Assembly (NCBI RefSeq): GCF_011045015.1
Contig: NZ_JAAKZY010000092.1
Span: 1-38,538 of the forward strand
Length of the DNA: 38,538 nt
Direction: 5' to 3'
DNA from: Streptomyces scabichelini
Lineage (GTDB): Bacteria; Actinomycetota; Actinomycetes; Streptomycetales; Streptomycetaceae
Positions 21,324 to 29,880 of this stretch are shown here, piece after piece; position 1 is the stretch's first letter, and every line of letters begins with the position of its first letter. The translations under genes and the position numbers were made by a program. Under the pieces are notes generated by a model, which was given only the letters and a program-made list of their open reading frames with translations, had not been told where the DNA came from and ran no database searches.

Positions 21324-22550
21324 TCACTCCCCAGCGGGAGCGGGTTCCGCAGCCGTACGCACATCCACCTCCCGCCAAAACCCCGCCCGGATCGCATACC
21401 GGTCATGCTCGTCGATCTGGTCGTCCTTGTGCGCGAGCAGCCCGAACCGCGCCGCGTACCGCAGCAGCTCCCCGTCGATCCGGTGCGGCACCCGCGGATA
21501 CATCGTGGACAGCTTCTGCAGCTGCGCCTGGTCCGACAGCCGCCCCATCCACCGCCGCGCGAACACCTGCCCGACCTCGTACGGATCCCCGCCCACCGTC
21601 GTGATGTCCTCCTCACGGTCGGCCCACCGCTGCTCGGCCGTCGTGAGCTGCGCGAGCGTCGGCAGCGACGCGGCGTCCGCGGACTCGGCGGCGCCGCCGG
21701 GCCGGTCGACCCACCCCTTGTCGGACGACCACCGCAGCGTGGCGTTCGCGGGATGCTGGGCGGTCTGCGTACCGGGCGCGCGCAACGCCGCCAGATCCTT
21801 CGGCGTCGGCACCCCCTTCGCGGCCGGCACCCGCTCCTCCGTGCCGTTCTCACTCGGCGCCGTCTGCGGGTGCTGCGGCTCCCGCTCGCCCCGCTCGCCA
21901 CCGGAGGACAGCGAGGACTCGGGCAGCGGCGCGGAGAGGATCGCGGCGATCTCGGGCCGCGGCGCGGGCGGCGGCGCACAGATCCCGCCGAACTCCTTGG
22001 CCCGCACGGCCTTGGTGATCCAGGTCCGGTCGAGTACGCGGCGCTCGTCGGCCTCCGCGACCAGGTCCTCCGACTGGTTGTAGTCGCCGTCGGCGGCCTG
22101 CACGGCCCACAGGTGTACGGCGACTCCGTGCTCCTTGGCGGCCATCATGCCCGGCAGCAGATCCCCGTCGCCCGTCACCAGGACCACGTCGGAACAGGCC
22201 CGGTTGCGCGCCAGCTCGGTGAGCTCGGCGTGCATGGCGGCATCGACGCCCTTCTGCGCCCATCGTCCGTCACTGCGGGTAAGTGCACCGAGACGCACGG
22301 TCACCCGCGGCATCACACGCAGCCTGCGGTGCTCGGGCTGCGGTACGCGGTCGGGAGCACCGTCGAACCAGTAGATGCGCAACAGGGGCCGTTCCGTGTC
22401 GGACTCGGCGCGCTCGCGCAGCCCCTGGATCAGGGCGGCGTGGTCGACGGTGATCCGGGACCTCGAAGGCTCCCCGGCGAGAAGACTCGCGGCGGCCCCG
22501 AGCAGATACCCGGCGTCCACCAGGACGATGCAGCGGTCCACGCGATCCAC
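21324..22550 (-). CDS. NYN domain (PIN-like nuclease) protein
   Basis: A 408-residue protein. Residues 5-165 form a NYN/LabA-type domain of the PIN-like nuclease superfamily, with acidic residues in CIVLVDAGYLLG, KGVDAAMHAELTELA and SDVVLVTGDGDLLPGM at the positions expected to bind metal, so RNA cleavage is plausible. A charged low-complexity linker (about 190-275) leads to a C-terminal domain (about 300-395; RWADREEDITTVGGDPYEVGQVFARRWM and PRVPHRIDGELLRYAARFGLL) that looks like a compact helical module. The GTG at 22550 is used; another GTG at 22541 fits the spacing of the GAGG upstream better and is possible. RNA target unknown. Confidence 0.85.
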   Translation of the reverse strand: MDRVDRCIVLVDAGYLLGAAASLLAGEPSRSRITVDHAALIQGLRERAESDTERPLLRIYWFDGAPDRVPQPEHRRLRVMPRVTVRLGALTRSDGRWAQKGVDAAMHAELTELARNRACSDVVLVTGDGDLLPGMMAAKEHGVAVHLWAVQAADGDYNQSEDLVAEADERRVLDRTWITKAVRAKEFGGICAPPPAPRPEIAAILSAPLPESSLSSGGERGEREPQHPQTAPSENGTEERVPAAKGVPTPKDLAALRAPGTQTAQHPANATLRWSSDKGWVDRPGGAAESADAASLPTLAQLTTAEQRWADREEDITTVGGDPYEVGQVFARRWMGRLSDQAQLQKLSTMYPRVPHRIDGELLRYAARFGLLAHKDDQIDEHDRYAIRAGFWREVDVRTAAEPAPAGE

Positions 22551-22766
22551 CCTCTTTCCGGGAGGTTTGCTTCGGGCTTCCTTCGAGTCTGCCCGACTGC
22601 GCGGAGGTTAACGGCCGGAACTCGATCTTCGGCGTGGCGTATCCGCAGTTCACTCTCCGACAGGCCTTATTACGCACGGTAATTCTCTGACATGCGTGAC
22701 TTCTCACCCTATGTGAATCTGATCCCGGTCCTGGCCCCCCAGGCAGACCACAGGAGGCAGATCCCC

Positions 22767-22940
22767 ATGGCCAAGAACAAGAACCGCAAGCAGGGCGGAC
22801 CGGAACAGCGCGGCGCAACGGAGCAGACCCAGCGCGGAGCCGAGCGGTCGGCACCCCCCGGGGAGCAGAACGACGCGGCGCCGAGCCCCGCCCAGTTTGC
22901 CTCCGGTGGTAAGCGGCGGAAGAAGTTCGGCCACAACTAG
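22767..22940 (+). CDS. small basic hypothetical protein
   Basis: A 57-residue hydrophilic protein, MAKNKNRKQGG at the start and GGKRRKKFGHN at the end, with a Gln/Glu/Pro-rich middle. It is probably disordered and could bind nucleic acid through its basic ends; no family with known function is recognised. CAGGAGGCAG gives a strong ribosome binding site 8 bases before the ATG, which is why the longer frame from 22692 was not used. It converges on dnaE and is followed by a strong hairpin. Confidence 0.75.
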   Translation: MAKNKNRKQGGPEQRGATEQTQRGAERSAPPGEQNDAAPSPAQFASGGKRRKKFGHN

Positions 22941-22960
22941 CCATGGCGCCAGGCATACAG

Positions 22961-22993
22961 CGAGGGGCGCGCCCACCACGGGCGCGCCCCTCG
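22961..22993. terminator. strong bidirectional hairpin between the small gene and dnaE
   Basis: CGAGGGGCGCGCCC (22961-22974) and its exact inverse (22980-22993) surround ACCAC, a 14-base-pair GC-rich stem in the gap between two convergent genes. There is no long T run, as is common for Streptomyces terminators. Confidence 0.8.
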
Positions 22994-23056
22994 TCGTCTT
23001 CAGTGCTCGTGCTCAGTGCTCGTCGTGCCGGAGGTTCGCAGCCGCTGCACGGGCGC

Positions 23057-26000
23057 TCAGCCTGCCAGGCAGGACGGTCCGAGCAGCACCTTCAAGTCCC
23101 CGAAGAGCGCCGGGTCCGGCTTCACCCGGTGCCGGTCGAGCCGCAGCACCGTGGTCTTGCGCGGACCCTGGAGCTTGATGCGCACCTCGCTGTCGCCCCT
23201 GTGGTGGCTGAGGATCTCGCCGAGCCGGCTGACCATGGGCGGGGTGACCTTCAGCGCCGGAATCGTCAGGATCACGGGGGCGTTGGTGCCCGCGTTCGAC
23301 AGATCCGGTACCTGGAGTTCCATGGCGACGAGGCGGGGGACGTCCTCGCGTTTGTCGAGGCGTCCCTTGACGAAGACCACGGCGTCCTCGACGAGTTGAG
23401 TGGACACCAGCTGGTAGGTGGCGGGGAAGAACATGCACTCGATGGAGCCGGCCAGGTCCTCGACGGTGGCGATGGCCCAGGCGTTGCCCTGCTTGGTCAT
23501 CTTGCGTTGCAGGCCGGAGATGATGCCGCCGATGGTGACGACCGCGCCGTCAGCGAAGTCGCCGCCGGTGAGCTGGGCGATGCCGGCGTCCGCCTTGTCG
23601 GACAGCACGTGTTCCAGGCCGAACAGCGGGTGGTCGGAGACGTACAGGCCGAGCATCTCCCGTTCCTGGGCGAGCAGGTAGGCCTTGTCCCACTCGTCCT
23701 CGGTGAAGGTGACGTCCAGGCCGAAGCCGGGCTCGCTGGTGTCCGCCTCGCCCATGCCGCCGAAGAGGTCGAACTGGCCCTCGGCCTCCTTGCGTTTGAC
23801 CTGCACCACGTTGTCGATCATCGGCTCGAACTGGGCGGTCAGGCCCTTGCGGGTGTGTCCCATGCTGTCGAACGCGCCGGCCTTGATCAGTGATTCGGTG
23901 GTGCGCTTGTTGCAGACGACCGCTTCGACCTTGTCGAGGTAGTCGGGGAAGGAGGCGTATTTACCCTTGGCCTTGCGGGAGCGGATGATCGACTCGACGA
24001 CGTTGGTGCCGACGTTGCGCACCGCGGAGAGGCCGAAGAGGATCACGTCGTCGCCCTGCGCGGCGAAGTTGGACATGGACTCGTTGACGTTGGGCGGCAG
24101 CACCTTGATGCCCATGCGCCGGCACTCGTTGAGGTAGACGGCCGACTTGTCCTTGTCGTCCTTGACCGAGGTGAGCAGCGCGGCCATGTACTCGGCGGGG
24201 TAGTTCGCCTTCAGGTACGCGGTCCAGTACGAGACGAGTCCGTACGCGGCCGAGTGGGCCTTGTTGAACGCGTAGCCGGCGAAGGGGACCAGCACGTCCC
24301 ACAGGCCCTGGATCGCCTCGTCGCTGTAGCCGTTCTTCCGGGCGCCTGCCTGGAAGAGGACGAAGTTCTTCGCCAACTCGTCGGGCTTCTTCTTGCCCAT
24401 CACTCGGCGCAGGATGTCGGCCTCGCCCAGCGAGTAACCGGCGATGATCTGGGCGGCCTTCTGCACCTGCTCCTGGTAGACGATCAGGCCGTAGGTGACC
24501 GCCAGGACCTCCTCGAGCGGCTCCTCGAGCTCCTTGTGGATCGGCGTGATCTCCTGGCGGCCGTTCTTGCGCTCCGCGTAGTTGATGTGCGAGTTCATGC
24601 CCATCGGGCCCGGCCGGTAGAGGGCCGAGACAGCGGAGATGTCCTCGAAGTTGTCGGGCTGCATCTGGCGGAGCAGCGAGCGCATGGGACCGCCGTCGAA
24701 CTGGAAGACGCCGAGGGTGTCACCGCGGCAGAGCAGTTCGAAGGTCTTGGGATCGTCCAGCGAAAGGGAGAGCATCTCCAGGTCGATGCCCTTGTTGGCC
24801 TTCACCATCTTGATGGCGTCGTCCATGATCGTGAGGTTGCGCAGGCCCAGGAAGTCCATCTTCAGCAGGCCGAGCGATTCACACTGCGGGTAGTCCCACT
24901 GGGTGATGGTCACGCCGTCGGTGTGCCGCACCCAGATCGGGGCATGGTCGACGATGGGTTCGCTGGACATGATCACGCCCGCCGCGTGCACGCCCATCTG
25001 CCGGACCAGGCCCTCGACGCCCTTGGCGGTGTCGATGACCTTCTTCACGTCCGGCTCGTTCTCGTACATCGCCCGGATCTCGCCCGCCTCGCTGTAGCGC
25101 GGGTGCGAAGGGTCGGTGATGCCGTTCAGGTCGATGCCCTTGCCGAGGACGTCGGCGGGCATGGCCTTGGTGAGCCGGTCGCCCATCGCGTACGGGTAGC
25201 CCAGCACGCGCGCGGAGTCCTTGATGGCGTTCTTCGCCTTGATCTTTCCGTACGTGCCGATCATGGCGACCTTGTCGGCGCCGTACTTCTCCGTCACATA
25301 CCGGATCACTTCCACGCGCCGGCGCTCGTCGAAGTCGATGTCGACATCGGGCATGGAGACGCGCTCGGGGTTGAGGAACCGCTCGAAGATCAGACCGTGC
25401 GGGATCGGGTCCAGGTCGGTGATGCCCATGGCGTACGCGACGATCGAGCCGGCCGCGGAGCCTCGGCCGGGGCCGACCGCGATGCCCTGCTCCTTGGCCC
25501 ACATGATGAAGTCGGCGACCACGAGGAAGTAGCCCGGGAACCCCATCTGGATGATGACGTCCATCTCGTACTCGGCCTGCTTCTGGCGGTCCTCGGGGAT
25601 GCCACCGGGGAAGCGGCGCTCCATCCCTCGCCGGACCTCTTCCTGGAACCAGGTGACTTCGGTGTAGCCCTCCGGGATGTCGAACTTCGGCATGAGGTTC
25701 TTGGTCTCGAACATGCCGGTGGTGTCGATCTGCTCGGCCACCAGCAGCGTGTTCGCACACCCCTGCTGCCAGGCGTCCGAGGAGTCGATGGCGTACATCT
25801 CGTCGGTCGACTTCAGGTAGTAGCCGGTGCCGTCGAACTTGAACCGGTCCGGATCCGAGACGTTCTTGCCGGTCTGGATGCACAGCAGCGCGTCGTGCGC
25901 GGCCGCCTCGTGCGGATACGTGTAGTGCGAGTCGTTGGTCACCAGCGGCGGAATACCCAGCTTCTTGCCGATCTCCAGCAGCCCGTCCCGCACCCGCCGC

Positions 26001-26596
26001 TCGATCTCGATGCCGTGGTCCATCAACTCCAGGAAGTACCGGTCCTTGCCGAAGATGTCCTGGTACTCGGCGGCCGCCTTCAACGCCTCGTCGAACTGCC
26101 CAAGACGCAGCCGGGTCTGCAGCTCACCGGACGGACACCCGGTGGAGGCGATCAGCCCCTCCGACCACTGGGAGATCGTCTCCTTGTCCATCCGCGGCCA
26201 CTTCTGCAGCCAGCCCTCCGCATACGCGTCCGAGGACAGCTTGAACAGATTGTGCAGCCCGGTCTTGTTCGCCGCCCAGATCGTCTTGTGCGTGTAGCCA
26301 CCGGAGCCGGACACGTCGTCCCGCTTCTGGTGCGGCTGCCCCCACTGGATCTTCCGCTTGTTGCGCCGCGACTCCGGCGCCACATACGCCTCGATCCCGA
26401 TGATCGGCGTCACCCCGGCCTTCTGCGCCGAGTGGAAGAAGTCGTACGCCCCGTGCAGGTTGCCGTGGTCGGACATGGCGATGTGCGTCATGCCCATCTC
26501 GTTGCACGCGTCGAACATGTCCTTCAGCCGCGCGGCACCGTCCAGCAGCGAGTACTGGGTGTGGACGTGCAAGTGCGTGAACGGCGGCTTTGACAC
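23057..26596 (-). CDS. dnaE: DNA polymerase III alpha subunit DnaE
   Basis: A 1179-residue replicative polymerase. The PHP domain at the N-terminus keeps all nine metal ligands known from M. tuberculosis DnaE1: His10, His12, Asp19, His44, Glu69, His103, Cys154, Asp222 and His224, so intrinsic 3'-5' proofreading is expected. MPDVDIDFDERRR (415-427) carries the polymerase aspartates 419 and 421, with GPGRGSAAGSIVAYA before it. EGQFDLFGG holds a clamp-binding motif at 941-945, and the OB domain (ITIGGIISGLQRKMTKQGNAW) follows. The GTG at 26596 has GGAGG 8 bases upstream; the ATG at 26611 would place that site inside the gene. Chromosome replication enzyme of the cytoplasmic replisome. Confidence 0.97.
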   Translation of the reverse strand: MSKPPFTHLHVHTQYSLLDGAARLKDMFDACNEMGMTHIAMSDHGNLHGAYDFFHSAQKAGVTPIIGIEAYVAPESRRNKRKIQWGQPHQKRDDVSGSGGYTHKTIWAANKTGLHNLFKLSSDAYAEGWLQKWPRMDKETISQWSEGLIASTGCPSGELQTRLRLGQFDEALKAAAEYQDIFGKDRYFLELMDHGIEIERRVRDGLLEIGKKLGIPPLVTNDSHYTYPHEAAAHDALLCIQTGKNVSDPDRFKFDGTGYYLKSTDEMYAIDSSDAWQQGCANTLLVAEQIDTTGMFETKNLMPKFDIPEGYTEVTWFQEEVRRGMERRFPGGIPEDRQKQAEYEMDVIIQMGFPGYFLVVADFIMWAKEQGIAVGPGRGSAAGSIVAYAMGITDLDPIPHGLIFERFLNPERVSMPDVDIDFDERRRVEVIRYVTEKYGADKVAMIGTYGKIKAKNAIKDSARVLGYPYAMGDRLTKAMPADVLGKGIDLNGITDPSHPRYSEAGEIRAMYENEPDVKKVIDTAKGVEGLVRQMGVHAAGVIMSSEPIVDHAPIWVRHTDGVTITQWDYPQCESLGLLKMDFLGLRNLTIMDDAIKMVKANKGIDLEMLSLSLDDPKTFELLCRGDTLGVFQFDGGPMRSLLRQMQPDNFEDISAVSALYRPGPMGMNSHINYAERKNGRQEITPIHKELEEPLEEVLAVTYGLIVYQEQVQKAAQIIAGYSLGEADILRRVMGKKKPDELAKNFVLFQAGARKNGYSDEAIQGLWDVLVPFAGYAFNKAHSAAYGLVSYWTAYLKANYPAEYMAALLTSVKDDKDKSAVYLNECRRMGIKVLPPNVNESMSNFAAQGDDVILFGLSAVRNVGTNVVESIIRSRKAKGKYASFPDYLDKVEAVVCNKRTTESLIKAGAFDSMGHTRKGLTAQFEPMIDNVVQVKRKEAEGQFDLFGGMGEADTSEPGFGLDVTFTEDEWDKAYLLAQEREMLGLYVSDHPLFGLEHVLSDKADAGIAQLTGGDFADGAVVTIGGIISGLQRKMTKQGNAWAIATVEDLAGSIECMFFPATYQLVSTQLVEDAVVFVKGRLDKREDVPRLVAMELQVPDLSNAGTNAPVILTIPALKVTPPMVSRLGEILSHHRGDSEVRIKLQGPRKTTVLRLDRHRVKPDPALFGDLKVLLGPSCLAG

Positions 26597-26763
26597 GGTT
26601 TCGGCCTCCAAGGCGAACGGACGTCGACGGGGGTCCGACAGGCTGCGGACAGTCTGGGGGACAGCGTCGAAGTCTATGCCTCGGCACTGACAATTCGAGG
26701 GCTGCCCTGCGTACGTTCACATGCGGGACACGGGCACTCCCGCGTACCTTCGTCCGTTGGAAG

Positions 26764-26783
26764 GGGACGGGCGATTCCGTCCC
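26764..26783 (+). promoter_or_regulatory. inverted repeat in the leader of the DUF2252 gene
   Basis: GGGACGG (26764-26770) and CCGTCCC (26777-26783) are inverted arms around GCGATT, 38 bases before the DUF2252 start, in the 225-base divergent gap with dnaE. It may be an operator or an RNA hairpin; no gene is seen in the gap. Confidence 0.4.
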
Positions 26784-26821
26784 ACTTGTCATGCGTCACC
26801 TGCACCTGGAGGCACCCCGCG

Positions 26822-28150
26822 ATGTCGGATCCGCAGCTCAGCGCCGAGCAACGCGGCGAACAGATCCTCGCCGTCTTCGACACCGCCTTCGGCGAGCTGC
26901 TGGCCGCCGATCCGGCCGCGTTCCGCGTGAAGTTCCGGAAGATGGCCGCCTCGGCCTTCGCCTTCTACCGGGGTACGGCGGGCCTCTTTTACCACGACCT
27001 GGAGCAGGAGAAGCGGGGTGGGCCGTATCTGGACGAGCGCACCTCGCGCGTGTGGATCCACGGCGACCTGCACGCCGAGAACTTCGGTACGTACATGGAC
27101 GCCCAGGGCCGCCTGATCTTCAACGTGAACGACTTCGACGAGGCGTACGTGGGCCCCTTCACCTGGGACCTCAAGCGCCTCGCGGCCTCCGTGGCGCTGA
27201 TCGGGTACGCGAAGGCGCTCAGCGACGAGCAGATCACCGAGCTGGTGCGGATCTACGCGGCGTCGTACCGCGACCGGATCCACGCGCTCGCGACGGGCGC
27301 CAAGAGCGACGAGGTCCCGCCCTTCACGCTGGACACCGCCCAGGGCCCGCTCCTGGACGCGCTGCGTGACGCGCGCTCGCTGACCCGCTTCGGTCTCCTG
27401 GAGTCGATGACCGAGATCCGCGACTTCGAGCGCCGCTTCGCGGCGGGCGGCGGCTCCATCGAGCTGGACGCGGCCACGCGCTACAAGGTGCTCGCGGCCT
27501 TCGACGGCTACCTGGAGACGCTGCCGGAGTCCTCCCTGGCCCGCCCGGACTCGTACCGCGTGAAGGACGTCGTCGGCCGCCGCGGCATCGGCATCGGCTC
27601 GGCCGGTCTGCCCTCGTACAACATCCTTCTGGAGGGCGCCACCGACGCCCTGGAGAACGATGTGGTGATCTACATCAAGCAGGCCCAGACGCCGGCCGTC
27701 TCCCGGCACATCACGGACGCGGCGATCCGCGAGTACTTCCAGCACGAGGGCCACCGCACGGTGATCTCGCAGCGTGCCCTCCAGGCGCACGCCGACCCGT
27801 GGCTCGGCTGGACGGAGCTGGACGGCGCGGGCCAGCTGGTCGCCGAGGTGTCGCCGTACGCCGTGGATCTGGACTGGGGCGACATCGACGAACCGGAGGA
27901 GATCGCGGCGGTCGTCGCCGACCTGGGCCGGGCCACCGCCACCATGCACGCGGCGGCGGACGACGAGAGCGGCCACTCCGAGCTGGTGCCGTTCTCCACG
28001 GAGCGGGCCATCGACGCGGCGATCGCGGCGGACGAGGCGGGTTTCGGAGACCTCCTGGTGGACTTCGCCCACGCGTACGGGGCACGCGCGCGTGCCGACC
28101 ACCAGATCTTCGTGGACCTGTTCCGCAACGGACGGATTCCAGGGCTGTAG
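26822..28150 (+). CDS. DUF2252 kinase-like protein
   Basis: A 442-residue protein of the DUF2252 family, which has the protein-kinase-like (aminoglycoside phosphotransferase-like) fold. WIHGDLHAENFG at residues 79-89 is the catalytic loop with Asp82 and Asn87, and NVNDFDEA (101-108) carries the metal-binding Asp104 and Asp106. VRRGIGIGSAGL-type and VIYIKQAQ segments supply the ATP-binding lysine region. What it phosphorylates, if anything, is not known. The ATG at 26822 has GGAGG 9-10 bases upstream; the ATG at 26786 is less well placed. It stands divergent from dnaE and is followed by a hairpin at 28186-28206. Confidence 0.87.
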   Translation: MSDPQLSAEQRGEQILAVFDTAFGELLAADPAAFRVKFRKMAASAFAFYRGTAGLFYHDLEQEKRGGPYLDERTSRVWIHGDLHAENFGTYMDAQGRLIFNVNDFDEAYVGPFTWDLKRLAASVALIGYAKALSDEQITELVRIYAASYRDRIHALATGAKSDEVPPFTLDTAQGPLLDALRDARSLTRFGLLESMTEIRDFERRFAAGGGSIELDAATRYKVLAAFDGYLETLPESSLARPDSYRVKDVVGRRGIGIGSAGLPSYNILLEGATDALENDVVIYIKQAQTPAVSRHITDAAIREYFQHEGHRTVISQRALQAHADPWLGWTELDGAGQLVAEVSPYAVDLDWGDIDEPEEIAAVVADLGRATATMHAAADDESGHSELVPFSTERAIDAAIAADEAGFGDLLVDFAHAYGARARADHQIFVDLFRNGRIPGL

Positions 28151-28185
28151 ACCTGCTGCAGACCGGTAACCGCCCACTCACTCAC

Positions 28186-28206
28186 AGGGAGCTTTTAGCG
28201 CTCCCT
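28186..28206 (+). terminator. hairpin after the DUF2252 gene
   Basis: AGGGAGC (28186-28192) and GCTCCCT (28200-28206) pair around TTTTAGC, 36 bases after the DUF2252 stop and 32 bases before the next gene. A moderate terminator candidate without a T tract. Confidence 0.5.
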
Positions 28207-28237
28207 TACAGGAGTACGTGACACACTCTCCACCGCT

Positions 28238-28927
28238 ATGGACATATCCGGGACCCAGCTGAGAGCCGTACGCGCGGCGCTGTTCACGGCAGTCGTCGTG
28301 ACGCTCTCCGTCGCGTCGCACGTGTTGCTGTCCCGGGTCCCGCTGCCGCTCACCACCGTGGCCGCGCTCGCTGTCGCCGTCTTCGTCATCGCGTACGCAC
28401 TGGCGGGCCGCGAGCGCGGCTTCGGGCGGATCGCCGCCCTGCTGATCCCGCTGGAGCTGGCCGCCGACACGCTGTTCACCGCGGGCCAGCACGCCTGTTA
28501 TGGCCGGGCGGGCGGCCCGGTCACGGGTCCGCTGCGCTCGGTCGGCCTCGACGTCCTGTGCGGCGGCGAGGTCGGCACCCCGCTGGCCCGGGTGACAGGC
28601 GAGGGTGACCGTGCGGCCGCTCTCCTCGCCCACGCCGGCCCGGCCGCCGCCTGGCTGCTGCTGGGCGCACACGTCGGCGTCGGCCTCCTCGCGGCCGCCT
28701 GGCTGCGGCGCGGCGAGCGGGCCCTGGCCCAACTCCTGTGCGCGGTCGCCACGTCCACGTTCCGGCCGCTGATGATCGCCGTCGCCACGGTGACCGTGCG
28801 GCCGGCTCCGGTACGCCGGCTGCCGCGCCCCGAGCGTCGTACGGGCGCTCCCCGCACCCACTTCTTCGTGCACTCCCTGGGACGGCGTGGACCGCCGTGC
28901 TCGGTCGCTTCCGCCTCAACGGCGTGA
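28238..28927 (+). CDS. multi-span membrane protein of unknown function
   Basis: A 229-residue protein with four or five hydrophobic helices (ALFTAVVVTLSVASHVLLS, TTVAALAVAVFVIAYALA, FGRIAALLIPLELAADTLF, AGPAAAWLLLGAHVGVGLLAAAWL, LLCAVATSTFRPLMIAVATVTV), then a basic Pro/Arg-rich tail. Two cysteines flank the second loop (GQHACYGRAGG and GLDVLCGG). No family is recognised. It starts 57 bases before, and on the same strand as, a membrane-anchored thioredoxin-fold protein, so a joint role in extracytoplasmic redox or folding is conceivable but unproven. No clear ribosome binding site precedes the ATG, so the start is less certain. Confidence 0.65.
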   Translation: MDISGTQLRAVRAALFTAVVVTLSVASHVLLSRVPLPLTTVAALAVAVFVIAYALAGRERGFGRIAALLIPLELAADTLFTAGQHACYGRAGGPVTGPLRSVGLDVLCGGEVGTPLARVTGEGDRAAALLAHAGPAAAWLLLGAHVGVGLLAAAWLRRGERALAQLLCAVATSTFRPLMIAVATVTVRPAPVRRLPRPERRTGAPRTHFFVHSLGRRGPPCSVASASTA

Positions 28928-28983
28928 ACAGCACCTGAGCACAACAGTCCACGTCCCCATGCCCTCACACGGAGAAAACGATC

Positions 28984-29784
28984 ATGAGCAAGAGGAACAG
29001 CAAGGCAGAGAAGACGGCCGCCCGTGAGCGCCTGCGCCAGGAGCGCGAGCGCCAGGCCAAACGCGCCAAGATCAAGCGGCAGGTCATCGTGGCCTGCTCC
29101 GTCGTAGGTGTCCTCGCGATAGCCGGTGGCATCAGTTACGCCGTCGTACAGGGCAACCAGCCCTCGCAGTGGGAGGAGGCCGCCGACGCGAAGGTGGTCG
29201 CCCCGGCCCACACCTCGGGCAAGAACGGCACCACCGTGCTGATCGGCGAGTCCAAGTCCGACAACACGGTCCACCTCTACGAGGACCCGCGCTGCCCGGC
29301 CTGCGCGTCCTTCGAGCAGACCGTCGGCGACACCGTCAACAAGGGCATGGAGGACGGCGACTACAAGCTGTCGTTCACCATCGGCACCTTCCTCGACAAG
29401 AGCCTGAGCGGCGAGGGCTCGAAGAACGCGCTGAGCGCGCTCGGCGCCGCCCTGAACGTGAGCACCGACGCGTTCCTGGACTACAAGACCGCGCTGTACT
29501 CGGCGAAGTACCACCCGGAGGAGTCGAAGGACGAGTTCGCCAAGGACAGCTACCTGATCAAGGTGGCCGACACGGTGGACGCGCTGAAGAACAACAAGAA
29601 GTTCCAGGACGCCGTCGAGAAGGGCACGTACGACGCCTGGGCGATGAAGATGAGCAAGACCTTCGACACCGCCAAGGACGTCGAGGCGACCCCGACCATC
29701 AAGATCAACGACAAGAAGATCGAGAACCCGAGCTCCGTCGCCGCCTGGGAGGCGGCGCTCAAGGACGCGGGCGTCACCAAGTAA
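28984..29784 (+). CDS. membrane-anchored thioredoxin-fold (DsbA-like) protein
   Basis: A 266-residue protein with a very basic charged N-terminus, one membrane helix (about residues 33-55, QVIVACSVVGVLAIAGGISYAVV) and an extracytoplasmic DsbA/thioredoxin-4 domain. The redox motif is CPAC (Cys104 and Cys107) in HLYEDPRCPACASFE, and ATPTIKIN supplies the cis-proline loop; so it probably makes or shuffles disulfides in exported proteins. GGAG precedes the ATG by 11 bases. The membrane protein upstream may be its partner, and a very long hairpin terminator follows. As I recall, such proteins are common near phoD in Streptomyces. Confidence 0.9.
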   Translation: MSKRNSKAEKTAARERLRQERERQAKRAKIKRQVIVACSVVGVLAIAGGISYAVVQGNQPSQWEEAADAKVVAPAHTSGKNGTTVLIGESKSDNTVHLYEDPRCPACASFEQTVGDTVNKGMEDGDYKLSFTIGTFLDKSLSGEGSKNALSALGAALNVSTDAFLDYKTALYSAKYHPEESKDEFAKDSYLIKVADTVDALKNNKKFQDAVEKGTYDAWAMKMSKTFDTAKDVEATPTIKINDKKIENPSSVAAWEAALKDAGVTK

Positions 29785-29794
29785 CGCACGGCGT

Positions 29795-29830
29795 AAGAGA
29801 GGGCGAACTCCTCGGAGTTCGCCCTCTCTT
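29795..29830 (+). terminator. 17-bp perfect hairpin terminator
   Basis: AAGAGAGGGCGAACTCC (29795-29811) and its exact inverse (29814-29830) are separated only by TC, giving one of the longest perfect stems in the window, followed by CGCGTCTTTT. It ends the thioredoxin-fold gene 11 bases after its stop and insulates phoD. Confidence 0.85.
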
Positions 29831-29843
29831 CGCGTCTTTTGCC

Positions 29844-29876
29844 TTACCGAAGCCCTTACTGATCAGTAATCTGATC
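29844..29876 (+). promoter_or_regulatory. phoD promoter with overlapping palindromes
   Basis: TTACCG (29844-29849) and TAATCT (29867-29872) are a fair -35/-10 pair with a 17-base spacer, and the -10 ends 8 bases before the GTG at 29881, so the mRNA is probably leaderless. Two palindromes cover the -10: TTACTGATCAGTAA (29856-29869, perfect, 14 bases) and GATCAG-TAAT-CTGATC (29861-29876). They are likely operator sites for an unidentified regulator. No direct-repeat PHO boxes are seen here. Confidence 0.6.
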
Positions 29877-29880
29877 GGCC

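Noticed and set aside
24254..26593. A 779-codon frame antisense to dnaE
   Set aside because: dnaE is certain from its motifs; the antisense product is a composition shadow without recognisable domains.
29814..29830. GTTCGCC in the terminator stem read as a PHO box
   Set aside because: PHO boxes are direct repeats of about 11 bases; here the sequence is one arm of a hairpin and occurs once.
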